Positions 42,476 to 51,367 of a stretch of 64,000 bases of DNA are shown piece by piece (the stretch's first letter is position 1; each line of letters opens with the position of its first letter). Location: contig NZ_CP047028.1 in NCBI RefSeq assembly GCF_009796865.1, positions 1,488,001 to 1,552,000 on the forward strand. Direction: 5' to 3'. Made by a program: the position numbers and the translations under genes. The notes under the pieces are model-generated. The model was given only the letters and a program-made list of their open reading frames with translations. It was not told the origin of the DNA and did not search any database. This DNA comes from Formosa sp. L2A11 (lineage in GTDB: Bacteria > Bacteroidota > Bacteroidia > Flavobacteriales > Flavobacteriaceae).

Positions 42476-44069
42476 ACTCATATTCAGAATCCCATCCTAC
42501 ACGAATTTCAATAAGTTCTGGATAATAACTCATACGTTCGGGCTGTTTCTTTTTTAAGTAACTACCTGTGTCGTATTTTTTATTTCCATTTTCATCGTAA
42601 ATCACACGCAGATAATATTTTCCAGTTTTTAAAAAATTGAAATCTATAGGTTCTGGTTCTGTGCTGTATATTTCGTTTATAACGTCCTCTTTTTCGTTCG
42701 TTAATTGTACTATTACTGGATATACGGCGTTTTTAAGAATAATACGTGCATTAGGATAATCGTCGTAACCTTTTGTTTGCATTACAAATTGTAGGGTGTC
42801 GTTTTTATTATCGAAAAAATCTGTAATGGCTTCAGGGAGAAATTGTAAACGGTATCTGTAATTTTCTTTCTTATCAAAGAAAAAGGTAATGTTGTTGTTA
42901 AGCGTATCCATTTTTGTGGTGTACGGAACAACAGTAGAATCTTTATCTATAAGAGAAACCTGAGCAGTATTTAAGGACTTAAAAGGAGTAGAAGACGATA
43001 AAACAAAGTTGTCTTTAAAATTAATCTGACCAGAAGGTTCTCCTTTAATAATTAAACTATCTTGAAGTTTATCTGTAATTTTCACATCGAAAGTATCAAT
43101 TACAGTCTTCTTATAGCTCACTTTAAAACGAAGCGAATCAGTTTCTAATTTTGGTTTATACCAATACATCAAAGAATCTGCTTCGGCATCTTTTGTAATA
43201 GCGTATTCAAAATCAGGAGGTGTGTCTGTTAACACATCTATATCCATGTTTTTATAATCACCTTCAAAACCAAAAGCAATTTTTCCTTTAGAAAGTAGTC
43301 TGGGTTTATAGGCTTTAAAATCTAAATCTTCTTTAAATAATGTTAAGCGGTAAATAGAATCTGTCGGGAGTTCTATAAACGTTTTATTAAATGCAATTTT
43401 ATCTGCTTTTTGTTGAAAAAGATAATCCTGACTTTCATCCTTCATTGCCGTTAACATATATTTTCCTGCCTTTACGTTTTGTAAGACAAATGTGGTTATA
43501 CTGTCTAACGTATTGGTAACGTATGTTGGTTTCTTTTTATAAATAATAGAGTCTGTAAAAGTAGAATCTACTTCATATAAAGCAACGGTAACAAAATTAT
43601 CGGGTTTTTTAGATGTGGCATCTAGAATAACTCCTGCAACATTTAAAGAATCTATATAATCTCCTGTAGAGAACACATATTTATAATAAGAAAACGGATT
43701 TCCTTCATTATTATCTTCAATACTACTTCCAAAATTAATAGCATAAGTTGTGTTTGGAGCAAGCGTATCGTGTATTTTAATGGTAATGTATTTACTCGCC
43801 GATCCTAAAGGTGTAATTTCAGGAGTTGTATTCATTGGAGGCGAAATAATAAGTTGTTTACTTAAATCGTTTATTTTAATGTATTCATCAAAATAAATTT
43901 TAATTTCTGTCTTATTAAAATTTGTAGAGTAGTTTTCTGGTACAGATTTTAAAATCACAGGTGGTGTTGTATCTTTTTCTCCACCACTAGGAGTTCCCTG
44001 ACTTGCACAGTTTACAATAAACAAACACAAGGCACTTATGAACAAAAAATTTGAAAGCGTTTTACTCAT
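42462..44069 (-). CDS. Ig-like (Big_5) domain lipoprotein
   Basis: The start is placed at the ATG 44069 (535 residues), since it yields a lipobox signal (FISALCLFIVNCASQG). The longer frame begins at TTG and hides the signal peptide. The mature N-terminus has a Big_5-type Ig-like domain at about 28-135: PPVILKSVPENYSTNFNKTEIKIYFDEYI through APNTTYAINFGSSIEDNNEGNP. The remainder is beta-rich, with a Cna-B-like segment (AGKYMLTAMKDESQDYLF). It is probably an outer-membrane or surface lipoprotein. It lies between comF and the amidase; its 3' end overlaps the latter convergently. Confidence 0.82.
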   Translation of the reverse strand: MSKTLSNFLFISALCLFIVNCASQGTPSGGEKDTTPPVILKSVPENYSTNFNKTEIKIYFDEYIKINDLSKQLIISPPMNTTPEITPLGSASKYITIKIHDTLAPNTTYAINFGSSIEDNNEGNPFSYYKYVFSTGDYIDSLNVAGVILDATSKKPDNFVTVALYEVDSTFTDSIIYKKKPTYVTNTLDSITTFVLQNVKAGKYMLTAMKDESQDYLFQQKADKIAFNKTFIELPTDSIYRLTLFKEDLDFKAYKPRLLSKGKIAFGFEGDYKNMDIDVLTDTPPDFEYAITKDAEADSLMYWYKPKLETDSLRFKVSYKKTVIDTFDVKITDKLQDSLIIKGEPSGQINFKDNFVLSSSTPFKSLNTAQVSLIDKDSTVVPYTTKMDTLNNNITFFFDKKENYRYRLQFLPEAITDFFDNKNDTLQFVMQTKGYDDYPNARIILKNAVYPVIVQLTNEKEDVINEIYSTEPEPIDFNFLKTGKYYLRVIYDENGNKKYDTGSYLKKKQPERMSYYPELIEIRVGWDSEYEFILK

Positions 44070-44125
44070 TTCTACATTAAAATTTACACAAAGAAACAAT
44101 TTATTTAGCAGTAACCGAAAACAGT

Positions 44126-44803
44126 TTAAGCAATTGCCATTGCTGCTATGCTTATTTTAACATTTTCGGCTCGAAGAAGTAAGGTTGCACAAGATTCTAT
44201 AGTTGCACCAGTAGTAATAATATCGTCTACAAGTAAAATGTTTTTGTTTTTAATTTTATCTAAAGATTGTACACTAAAAATGGTTTCAGAATTTGTCCAA
44301 CGGCTTAATCTGTTTTTAGAGACTTGAGAGTTTGTATTAGTCACTTTTATTAAAACATTATCCATATATTCTGCTTGTAAAGCTGCGGCTAATTGTTGTC
44401 CGAATTTTGTGACTTGATTATAACCTCGTTTTTTTAATTTCTTTTTATGAAGCGGAACAGGAATTACAATATCAATAGTTTTATAAGCATCTAAAGTTTG
44501 TAAATCACCACCTAGCCAATCACCCAAAAAGGTCCCAATAGGCTCTTGGCCTTTATATTTTAATTGATGGATTAGTTTTTGAGTCATCCCTTTTTTTTCA
44601 AAACGTAATAACGCAGTGGCTTGTTCAATTTTAACTCTTCCGTAGAAAACTTTACAAACACTAGCATCATTATTAAAATGAAATTGAGTTACAGGTAAGC
44701 GGTGTCTGCAATCTGTGCATAGTGTGTGTTCGCCATCTGCTAAAATATTTTGGCAGCTGTAACACACTTTAGGAAATAAAATATTAAATAGCGCTTTAAA
44801 CAT
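44126..44803 (-). CDS. comF: ComF-family phosphoribosyltransferase-like protein
   Basis: The 225-residue protein has an N-terminal zinc ribbon (CYSCQNILADGEHTLCTDC, CxxC...CxxC). A type I phosphoribosyltransferase domain follows, with the PRPP-binding loop ILLVDDIITTGATIESC near 190. VIPVPLHKKKLKKRGYNQV is the conserved ComF motif. In transforming bacteria ComF helps convert imported single strands, probably with PriA. Competence genes are not nearby here. It is divergent to glyS with an 87-bp gap. Confidence 0.92.
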   Translation of the reverse strand: MFKALFNILFPKVCYSCQNILADGEHTLCTDCRHRLPVTQFHFNNDASVCKVFYGRVKIEQATALLRFEKKGMTQKLIHQLKYKGQEPIGTFLGDWLGGDLQTLDAYKTIDIVIPVPLHKKKLKKRGYNQVTKFGQQLAAALQAEYMDNVLIKVTNTNSQVSKNRLSRWTNSETIFSVQSLDKIKNKNILLVDDIITTGATIESCATLLLRAENVKISIAAMAIA

Positions 44804-44878
44804 AAGACCTAAAACTTATAAATTACAAAAAAATACAATACTTTAAAAAAAACATACGTGTAGTTTTCCGGCGTTTTA

Positions 44879-44886
44879 TATTTTTG
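44879..44886 (+). promoter_or_regulatory. -7 box of glyS, positioned for a leaderless mRNA
   Basis: TATTTTTG matches TAnnTTTG and is followed by TAGC and then the glyS ATG, the same arrangement as at thiL (TATTTTTG-CAGC-ATG). The initiation site would fall at or next to the start codon. No TTG -33 was seen. Confidence 0.6.
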
Positions 44887-44890
44887 TAGC

Positions 44891-46432
44891 ATGGCAAATC
44901 AAGATGATCAATTTAAGAAGGTGATTTCGCATGCTAAGGAATACGGTTATGTATTTCAGAGTAGTGAAATTTACGACGGTTTAAGTGCAGTATATGATTA
45001 CGCACAAAACGGTGTGGAGTTAAAGAAAAATATACGCGACTATTGGTGGAAAGCCATGGTGCAAATGCACGAAAATATTGTAGGTATAGATGCCTCAATT
45101 TTTATGCATCCAACCACTTGGAAAGCCTCTGGGCATATTGATGCCTTTAACGATCCGTTAATAGATAACAAAGATTCTAAAAAGCGCTATAGAGCAGATG
45201 TTTTAATAGAAGATTATTGTGCTAAAATAGAAAACAAAATAGATAAAGAAGTTACTAAAGCAGCAAAACGTTTTGGTGATGCTTTCGATAAAGCAGAGTT
45301 TGTTAGCACTAACGGACGTGTTGTTGGGTATCAAGAAAAGATTGATGCTATTTTAGCACGTATGGGTAAATCTTTAGAAAATGAAGATTTAGCAGATGTT
45401 AAAGCACTTATAGACGAGTTAGGAATTGCAGATCCGCTTACTGGATCTAAAAATTGGACAGAAGTTAAGCAGTTTAACTTAATGTTTGGTACTAAAATTG
45501 GAGCTTCTGCAGATACTGCAATGGATTTATATTTACGTCCAGAAACGGCTCAAGGTATTTTTGTAAACTTCTTAAATGTTCAGAAAAGTGGACGTATGAA
45601 AATTCCTTTCGGAATTGCTCAAACAGGAAAAGCTTTTAGAAACGAGATTGTTGCAAGACAATTTATTTTCCGTATGCGTGAGTTTGAACAAATGGAAATG
45701 CAATTTTTTGTAAAACCAGGAACTCAAAAAGAATGGTATGAGCAGTGGAAAGAAACGCGTTTAAAATGGCATTTATCTTTAGGTATGGGAGCAGAAAATT
45801 ATCGTTTCCACGATCACGATAAATTAGCACATTACGCAGATGCTGCAGCAGATATTGAATTTAAATTCCCTTTCGGATTTAAAGAATTAGAAGGAATTCA
45901 CTCACGTACAGATTTCGATTTAAGTCAGCACGAAAAATTTTCTGGTAAGAAGCTACAGTATTTCGATCACGAAGAAAACAAAAGTTATGTGCCTTACGTG
46001 GTAGAAACCTCTATTGGTTTAGACCGTATGTTTTTAGCTGTATTCTCAAACTCGTTAGTAGAAGAAGAATTAGAAAACAATACAACACGTACAGTTTTAA
46101 AATTACCAGCAGTTTTAGCTCCAGTTAAAGCGGCCATTTTACCTTTGGTGAAAAAGGACGGTTTACCAGAAGTTGCAAGAAAAATTGTAGAGGATTTAAA
46201 ATGGGATTTCAACGTGGCTTACGATGAAAAAGATGCTGTTGGAAGACGTTATCGCAGACAAGATGCAAACGGAACACCGTTTTGTATTACTGTAGATCAC
46301 GATACGTTAGAAGATAATATGGTAACCATTCGCCATAGAGATACGATGGAACAAACACGTGTTAAGATTGAAGATCTTCACGATATTATTAAACAAGAAG
46401 TAGATGTGCGTTCTTGGTTAATGAAGATGTAA
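44891..46432 (+). CDS. glyS: Glycyl-tRNA synthetase, single-chain eukaryote/archaea type
   Basis: This 513-residue class II synthetase charges tRNA-Gly. It is the homodimeric (alpha2) type and not the bacterial alpha2beta2 GlyQS: GYVFQSSEIYDGLSAVYDY at the start, ETAQGIFVNFLN (motif 2 region), FRNEIVARQFIFRMREFEQMEMQFFV, and motif 3 in VETSIGLDRMFLAVF. The anticodon-binding domain is at about 400-510, with a conserved GRRYRRQDANGTPFCITVD. This type is normal for Bacteroidota. Followed by a terminator. Confidence 0.96.
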   Translation: MANQDDQFKKVISHAKEYGYVFQSSEIYDGLSAVYDYAQNGVELKKNIRDYWWKAMVQMHENIVGIDASIFMHPTTWKASGHIDAFNDPLIDNKDSKKRYRADVLIEDYCAKIENKIDKEVTKAAKRFGDAFDKAEFVSTNGRVVGYQEKIDAILARMGKSLENEDLADVKALIDELGIADPLTGSKNWTEVKQFNLMFGTKIGASADTAMDLYLRPETAQGIFVNFLNVQKSGRMKIPFGIAQTGKAFRNEIVARQFIFRMREFEQMEMQFFVKPGTQKEWYEQWKETRLKWHLSLGMGAENYRFHDHDKLAHYADAAADIEFKFPFGFKELEGIHSRTDFDLSQHEKFSGKKLQYFDHEENKSYVPYVVETSIGLDRMFLAVFSNSLVEEELENNTTRTVLKLPAVLAPVKAAILPLVKKDGLPEVARKIVEDLKWDFNVAYDEKDAVGRRYRRQDANGTPFCITVDHDTLEDNMVTIRHRDTMEQTRVKIEDLHDIIKQEVDVRSWLMKM

Positions 46433-46454
46433 TTCGAATCATACCTTATAGAAT

Positions 46455-46488
46455 AAAAAATCCTTAAGTTATCACTTAAGGATTTTTT
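46455..46488 (+). terminator. Terminator of glyS
   Basis: A 15-bp stem (46455-46469 with 46474-46488, AAAAAATCCTTAAGT / ACTTAAGGATTTTTT), loop TATC, 22 bases after the stop. Confidence 0.88.
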
Positions 46489-46774
46489 GTTTTTATAAAA
46501 TTCGTTCTATCTTTTTTGTGATGATTGTTGTAAATTTTTTAACGTGAATAATGAATAAAATATCATGGAGGCTTGAAAATGTTTTAGTTAAGCATGTGTA
46601 TGATTAATTCTTGTTTGATAATAAAGCCTCTTGCAGATTTTTTTATCTAATTAATTTATCTTTAAAAAGTAAGGTTTTTCCGCAACTTGGAATAATATAT
46701 ATTACTTAAATTTACACATGAAATACAGATAACCAGTCTTAGTTCATAAATCAATTAAATTTTTGATAATTGAT
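46489..46774. other. Gene-free stretch downstream of glyS
   Basis: No credible protein gene was found; the longest start-to-stop frame on the plus strand is 18 codons (46550-46606, MNKISWRLENVLVKHVYD). A 10-bp inverted repeat (AAATCAATTA 46748-46757 with TAATTGATTT 46767-46776) lies directly before the tRNA-like fragment. Confidence 0.5.
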
Positions 46775-46794
46775 TTCGAATCCCTCCCAAATCT
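46775..46794 (+). other. tRNA-3'-end-like fragment (possible remnant or attachment site)
   Basis: TTCGAATCCCTCCCAAATCT looks like a T-loop, T-stem 3' strand and acceptor 3' strand, but no pairing 5' half is present upstream: TTGAT before the loop cannot pair with CCCTC. A plus-strand terminator follows 11 bases later, as at the end of a tRNA gene. It could be a decayed tRNA, a recombination site or chance. Confidence 0.25.
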
Positions 46795-46805
46795 ATTGAA
46801 TAAAT

Positions 46806-46838
46806 AAGCCTAAATATGTGAGTGTTTAGGCTTTTTTT
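46806..46838 (+). terminator. Orphan plus-strand terminator
   Basis: Stem AAGCCTAAA (46806-46814) with TTTAGGCTT (46825-46833) and a 7-T run on the plus strand. No plus-strand gene lies between the glyS terminator and this one. On the minus strand the T-tract is poor, so it is a weak candidate to end the outer-membrane protein gene. Confidence 0.7.
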
Positions 46839-46886
46839 GTGTTTAATTTATAATTTATTATCTGTTAAATTAAGCTTCTACACTAA

Positions 46887-49800
46887 CTAAAAATAAGCTT
46901 TTAATTGTACTGTTCCTGTGTGTATTGTGTTGCTGGTTTCTGTTTTACGACCGTAATACGAGAGATTTAAATCTAAAAATTTAGTTATTTTTTTCTGTAT
47001 TAAAAGTGTCCAAGTAAAGTTTTTTCCAGGTTGTAAACCTTCTAGTATTTCATACGCTACAGGCGTTGTAGAGTCTCCAGAATAGGTGTTAGAAAAGTAA
47101 TTAAATTCGCCGCTTATGGCCGATTGTTGTAAGTTAGAAATAGAAAATGATGTTCCGTATTTTTGTTGTGTTAGCGTTTCAAAACTATCAATAGTGTTCT
47201 CTTTATTTGTAAATTGATAAAAGATATCAAATCGAGTATTTTCATTTAATAAGTAAGTTAATTTCGGGTTAAATTGTGTTTCATCTATATTATAATTTTT
47301 GCTCACGTAGTTCTCGCTAATACTTTCTGTAGTGCTTAAACTGCTTAAAAAGGTAACGAGCCAGCTTTGTGCTAATTTGTGATTAAAATTTAATTGGTGG
47401 CTGTCTATATTGTTTTGGGTATACCCAATAGAAGAAACACTACGTACTTTGTTTTTTAAGAATGTATACGAAGTGGTATAATGTTGTTTTCCGCGATTAA
47501 AATAGAGCACATTTCTAACATTTAATTGTAAACCTACCTGGTTTTCTTGATTGGTTTTAAACGGGTTGATCTGGAAATTATTATCATTACGTTCTGTTTT
47601 GCTATCTATTAAATAAGATGTTTGATTGTAAAATTTAGAAAGTAAAGATTTAAAACCGCTATCAGAATTTATCCATTGTTGTGGATTTAAAGTTAGTGTT
47701 TGGCTAAATCTATTTTGGTGTGTTTTTATATAAACTTGATTGGGTAAAGATACACGCAAGTATATTCCTTCGTCTGTAAATTGTGCCAACTCAAACTCTT
47801 CTAATTCTTGTATGCCATCTTCGTTATAATCATTCCAAGTGTAAGATCCTTGGCCTGCATCAACTTCTACATAAGTATATTCCTGTTCTGCTAAAGTTCC
47901 AGAATTGGTTTCAAAAATAGTATTCCATTGTACCATTTGTTTAAAGAATCCCTGATTATAAATTAAACGAGAATTTAGTGAGTTTTCATTCTCCTCATCT
48001 ACATTATCTAACGTTCTATAATTTACATAAAGCGATAGGTTTGTACTCGTGTTTTGAATTAATTTAGAATCTAAATAATATGTTTTAGATGTGTTTACGC
48101 GTTGTAAATTGTTATCTTTTATACTATCGTTTACACGGTGTTTGAAACCTATTTCGGCAAAGAGATTTAAACTATCTCCAATTCCAGTAAAGACTTCATA
48201 GCTTTTAAATTTCTGACTGTCTTCAAGGTAAGTGTCTGTTGTTCTGTCTTTTTGCTGATTGTCTTCTAAAGCAATTTTTGTGCCTACCCAACCTTTCGTA
48301 AAACTGTAGGTTGCAGTGTTAGACGAACGTAAAAATGTTGAGGTATCTGTATCCGATTTAGAATCTAGATAACTAGAACTAGAGTAAAAATAAAAGTTGT
48401 TTAATTGAAGAAATCCTGTGGCAACATGTCTGTTTCCGTTAAAGATGTTTTCAAAACTTAAATGTTCAAATTGATATTTAAATAAAACTTTTCCTGGTAA
48501 TTGCAGTTCAAGTCCGCTTGTTAATAAGGTTTGGTTGCCTTCTGTGCTGTCAATATTCCAATCTCTATCAAACTCTGTATTATAAATATATTCTATAGAT
48601 TCAAAATTTTGTTGAATATAATCTAGGTTAGTCGTGAGGTCTAAAGACCAAAGATCTTTTTGTTTAATTATATTTTGACTGAATTTTAATTTCCCAGCAA
48701 AACCATTATTATCATCGTCATCTAAATCAGAAAACAAGTTTAAATCGTTTATACTTCCGGCACCTTCAAAATAAATATTTGTTTTAGAAGACGGTTTGTA
48801 GGTTCCGTTTAGTATTGCCATTTGTAATTTAGATGGCGCCACAAGTTGTGTAACAGGTGCGTAGCTTCCTTGAGAAAGACCATCTATTGGTGCAACATAT
48901 TCGTAAATGTCATTAATCGCATTTATACTGCTTAATATGTAATCTCCAGTATTACTTTCTCCAGAACTAAAAGTTACACTGTAAAGTTCGTCGTCTGGGT
49001 TGTTAGAAAACACATAAACAGAGACACCGTTAATATTTTCTTTTTTATATAAAATCTGATTATCGCTATAGGTTGTTGGTGTTTCTGAAGGGGCAATCAT
49101 TTTAGTTGAGTCGTCTCCCGCTTCAGATAAAATAGTTACTTGATCTGTAGATAAATTTTGTTGAACAGGACTGTTTTTAGAATCACTTTCCGAATAAACA
49201 GTAACGCCAATATCTAAATTATCGCTTTGGAAACGGCTACCACCATAACCAATAATTCTAGAATAATCCAGTTCGCTATACTGAAAATCTACAGTAACAC
49301 GCATTTCTGAAGTTACAGGATAAGTCGAATTAAATGTCACTTCACCTGCATTATAATCTATAGTGTAATCATTGTTTTCTCCACGTTCTAAAGCAATTCC
49401 GTTTACATAAACCGTCTCACTACCAGATACAATTAGTACATAAAGTTCGTCGTTGGGGCCATCTAGTTTATAAGGACCTTGGTTGCCTTCATCTGCCGTA
49501 AATGTACTTTGTGTAAATTGTCCGCTAACCACAGCTCCGGCAGCAAAAATACTGGTTTTAGATCGGTCGTGATTAATTGTTGCATTTAAAGACAAACCTT
49601 GAACACGCTTACTAAAATTAGCAAAATAAGTACTCGTGTTTTCTAGATCTACATCTCCCGCTCTAATATTCCAGTTGTCGCTAAATATTTCTATAAACAC
49701 TTGATCAAATTCATCTAAACGTTGCGAATATCCGCTTTCTTGTAAAGGAATATTGGCATCCTGAATAGAAGCTCTTAACGAAATTTTATCGTTTAATTTA

Positions 49801-50291
49801 CCTGTAATTTGTAAATCGAGCTCGCTATTAAGCACCGAGTTTTGGTTGCTTCCAACGGTAACTCCTCGGGAGATACTTCCAGAAGTAGATAATCCATCGA
49901 AGGGAACATAACTAGATGTAGGTTTTGATTGTGATAGTTTGTACAATTTTTGTTGATTATTAGTGTTAGATAGTATAATACTTTCATCTAATAGCTTGTA
50001 CGTTTTAGTTAAAAAATCGGGATACTTTAAATAAGACACTATAATAGAGTCTGTATCTATTTGTTGTTTAAAGGTTAATAATGCTTTTGGGAAATTTATA
50101 GTGTATAAACTAGTGTCTATGCTTGTGTTTGTTGTTGTTTTTACAGTAAACCAACTCGGGTTAATACTTACACTATCTATTACAATAGTATCTTTAACGG
50201 CTATTTTTTTTGTTTTGTAATTAGAGTTTGGCTCTTGCGAAAACACACAAAGGCTAGAACAAAAACAGATTAAGGCGATTATAAATTTCAT
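46887..50291 (-). CDS. Large outer-membrane protein of unknown function
   Basis: The start is placed at ATG 50291 (1134 residues), which gives a signal peptide (MKFIIALICFCSSLCVFSQ). The longer frame begins at GTG and precedes it by 14 residues. Residues 130-360 include SISRGVTVGSNQNSVLNSELDLQITGKL and VYVNGIALERGENNDYTIDYNAGEVTF, a beta-sandwich-like module. The rest alternates hydrophobic strands and ends in TVQLKAYF with a terminal aromatic, so a big beta-barrel is likely. EF-hand-like acidic loops occur (DLDDDDNNGFAG, DYNEDGIQELEEFEL). No TonB box or plug is visible. I recognise it only as a conserved Bacteroidota protein type without a name. Confidence 0.75.
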   Translation of the reverse strand: MKFIIALICFCSSLCVFSQEPNSNYKTKKIAVKDTIVIDSVSINPSWFTVKTTTNTSIDTSLYTINFPKALLTFKQQIDTDSIIVSYLKYPDFLTKTYKLLDESIILSNTNNQQKLYKLSQSKPTSSYVPFDGLSTSGSISRGVTVGSNQNSVLNSELDLQITGKLNDKISLRASIQDANIPLQESGYSQRLDEFDQVFIEIFSDNWNIRAGDVDLENTSTYFANFSKRVQGLSLNATINHDRSKTSIFAAGAVVSGQFTQSTFTADEGNQGPYKLDGPNDELYVLIVSGSETVYVNGIALERGENNDYTIDYNAGEVTFNSTYPVTSEMRVTVDFQYSELDYSRIIGYGGSRFQSDNLDIGVTVYSESDSKNSPVQQNLSTDQVTILSEAGDDSTKMIAPSETPTTYSDNQILYKKENINGVSVYVFSNNPDDELYSVTFSSGESNTGDYILSSINAINDIYEYVAPIDGLSQGSYAPVTQLVAPSKLQMAILNGTYKPSSKTNIYFEGAGSINDLNLFSDLDDDDNNGFAGKLKFSQNIIKQKDLWSLDLTTNLDYIQQNFESIEYIYNTEFDRDWNIDSTEGNQTLLTSGLELQLPGKVLFKYQFEHLSFENIFNGNRHVATGFLQLNNFYFYSSSSYLDSKSDTDTSTFLRSSNTATYSFTKGWVGTKIALEDNQQKDRTTDTYLEDSQKFKSYEVFTGIGDSLNLFAEIGFKHRVNDSIKDNNLQRVNTSKTYYLDSKLIQNTSTNLSLYVNYRTLDNVDEENENSLNSRLIYNQGFFKQMVQWNTIFETNSGTLAEQEYTYVEVDAGQGSYTWNDYNEDGIQELEEFELAQFTDEGIYLRVSLPNQVYIKTHQNRFSQTLTLNPQQWINSDSGFKSLLSKFYNQTSYLIDSKTERNDNNFQINPFKTNQENQVGLQLNVRNVLYFNRGKQHYTTSYTFLKNKVRSVSSIGYTQNNIDSHQLNFNHKLAQSWLVTFLSSLSTTESISENYVSKNYNIDETQFNPKLTYLLNENTRFDIFYQFTNKENTIDSFETLTQQKYGTSFSISNLQQSAISGEFNYFSNTYSGDSTTPVAYEILEGLQPGKNFTWTLLIQKKITKFLDLNLSYYGRKTETSNTIHTGTVQLKAYF

Positions 50292-50574
50292 GTAGTATTT
50301 AAACAGTGTAATGTCTAAAAATATTTTACCCACTAAGTGAGTTTTAAAATGCTCCGATTTTACATCGAAGGTGGTTTGTTAGTCAATTAAAAAGCATCAA
50401 GAGTTTCCTTTAAGAGTATTCGAGCAGCTTTCTGTTAAAAGGTCACTAAATTAATAGTGTAAAAGTAACGTATTATTTATTTTAGCTGAAATTCTATAAA
50501 AAATAAGCACATCAGATTAACTAAACGCGTTTTGCGTGCAAATATTGAATTTGTTGTGCATTAAAATAATAAAA

Positions 50575-51336
50575 ATGAAGATAATTTCTTACAATGTAAA
50601 TGGTATTCGTGCCGCCTTAAAAAAAGGATTCATAGATTGGTTAAAAAGTGCAGGTCCAGATGTTATTTGTTTGCAGGAAATTAAGGCTAATGAAGATCAA
50701 TTAGATCTCGATATTTTTGCAGAAGCAGGATATCCATATAATTATTGGTTTAGTGCACAAAAAAAAGGATATAGTGGTGTTGCAATTTTAAGTAAAACCA
50801 AACCCAACCATATAGAATTTGGCACAGGAATTGAGTCAATGGATTTTGAAGGACGTAATATTAGAGCCGATTTTGATGATGTTTCTGTAATGAGTTTATA
50901 CTTGCCATCGGGAACAAATAGTGCCCGTTTAGAGCATAAGTTTGAGTATATGGATCTGTTTCAAGATTATATTACAACTTTAAAAAAGGATATTCCAAAT
51001 TTAGTTATTTGTGGCGATTATAACATTTGTCACGAAGCTATAGATATTCACGATCCGGTAAGAAATAAAAAAGTGTCTGGTTTTTTACCAGAAGAACGCG
51101 AGTGGATTGGCACATTTATGGATAACGGATTTATAGATTCGTTTCGGTTTTTTAATAAAGAACCCGATAATTATAGTTGGTGGAGTTATCGTGCTAATGC
51201 TAGAAATAATAACAAAGGTTGGCGAATAGATTACTGTTTAGTCGCTAATGCTTTAGAAAGTCGTTTAAAGCGTGCTGTTATTTTACCCGAAGCAAAACAT
51301 AGTGATCACTGTCCCGTTTTAGTAGAGATTGCTTAA
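50575..51336 (+). CDS. xthA: Exodeoxyribonuclease III
   Basis: The 253-residue enzyme is an AP endonuclease and 3'-5' exonuclease for base-excision repair. ATG at 50575 gives the conserved start MKIISYNVNGIRAALKKG; an upstream GTG would add 13 unrelated residues. Metal and active-site motifs are ICLQEIKA (Glu), ICGDYNICH (Asp, Asn), FRFFNKEPDNYSWWSYR and the final SDHCPV (Asp-His). Length is typical. The next gene starts 32 bases after its stop and may be cotranscribed. Confidence 0.95.
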   Translation: MKIISYNVNGIRAALKKGFIDWLKSAGPDVICLQEIKANEDQLDLDIFAEAGYPYNYWFSAQKKGYSGVAILSKTKPNHIEFGTGIESMDFEGRNIRADFDDVSVMSLYLPSGTNSARLEHKFEYMDLFQDYITTLKKDIPNLVICGDYNICHEAIDIHDPVRNKKVSGFLPEEREWIGTFMDNGFIDSFRFFNKEPDNYSWWSYRANARNNNKGWRIDYCLVANALESRLKRAVILPEAKHSDHCPVLVEIA

Positions 51337-51367
51337 TATATTTAAAATAACGTTTAATTTAATTAAT

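Noticed and set aside
46550-46606. Short 18-codon frame (MNKISWRLENVLVKHVYD) downstream of glyS
   Set aside because: Too short to distinguish from chance, no promoter box or conservation evidence available.
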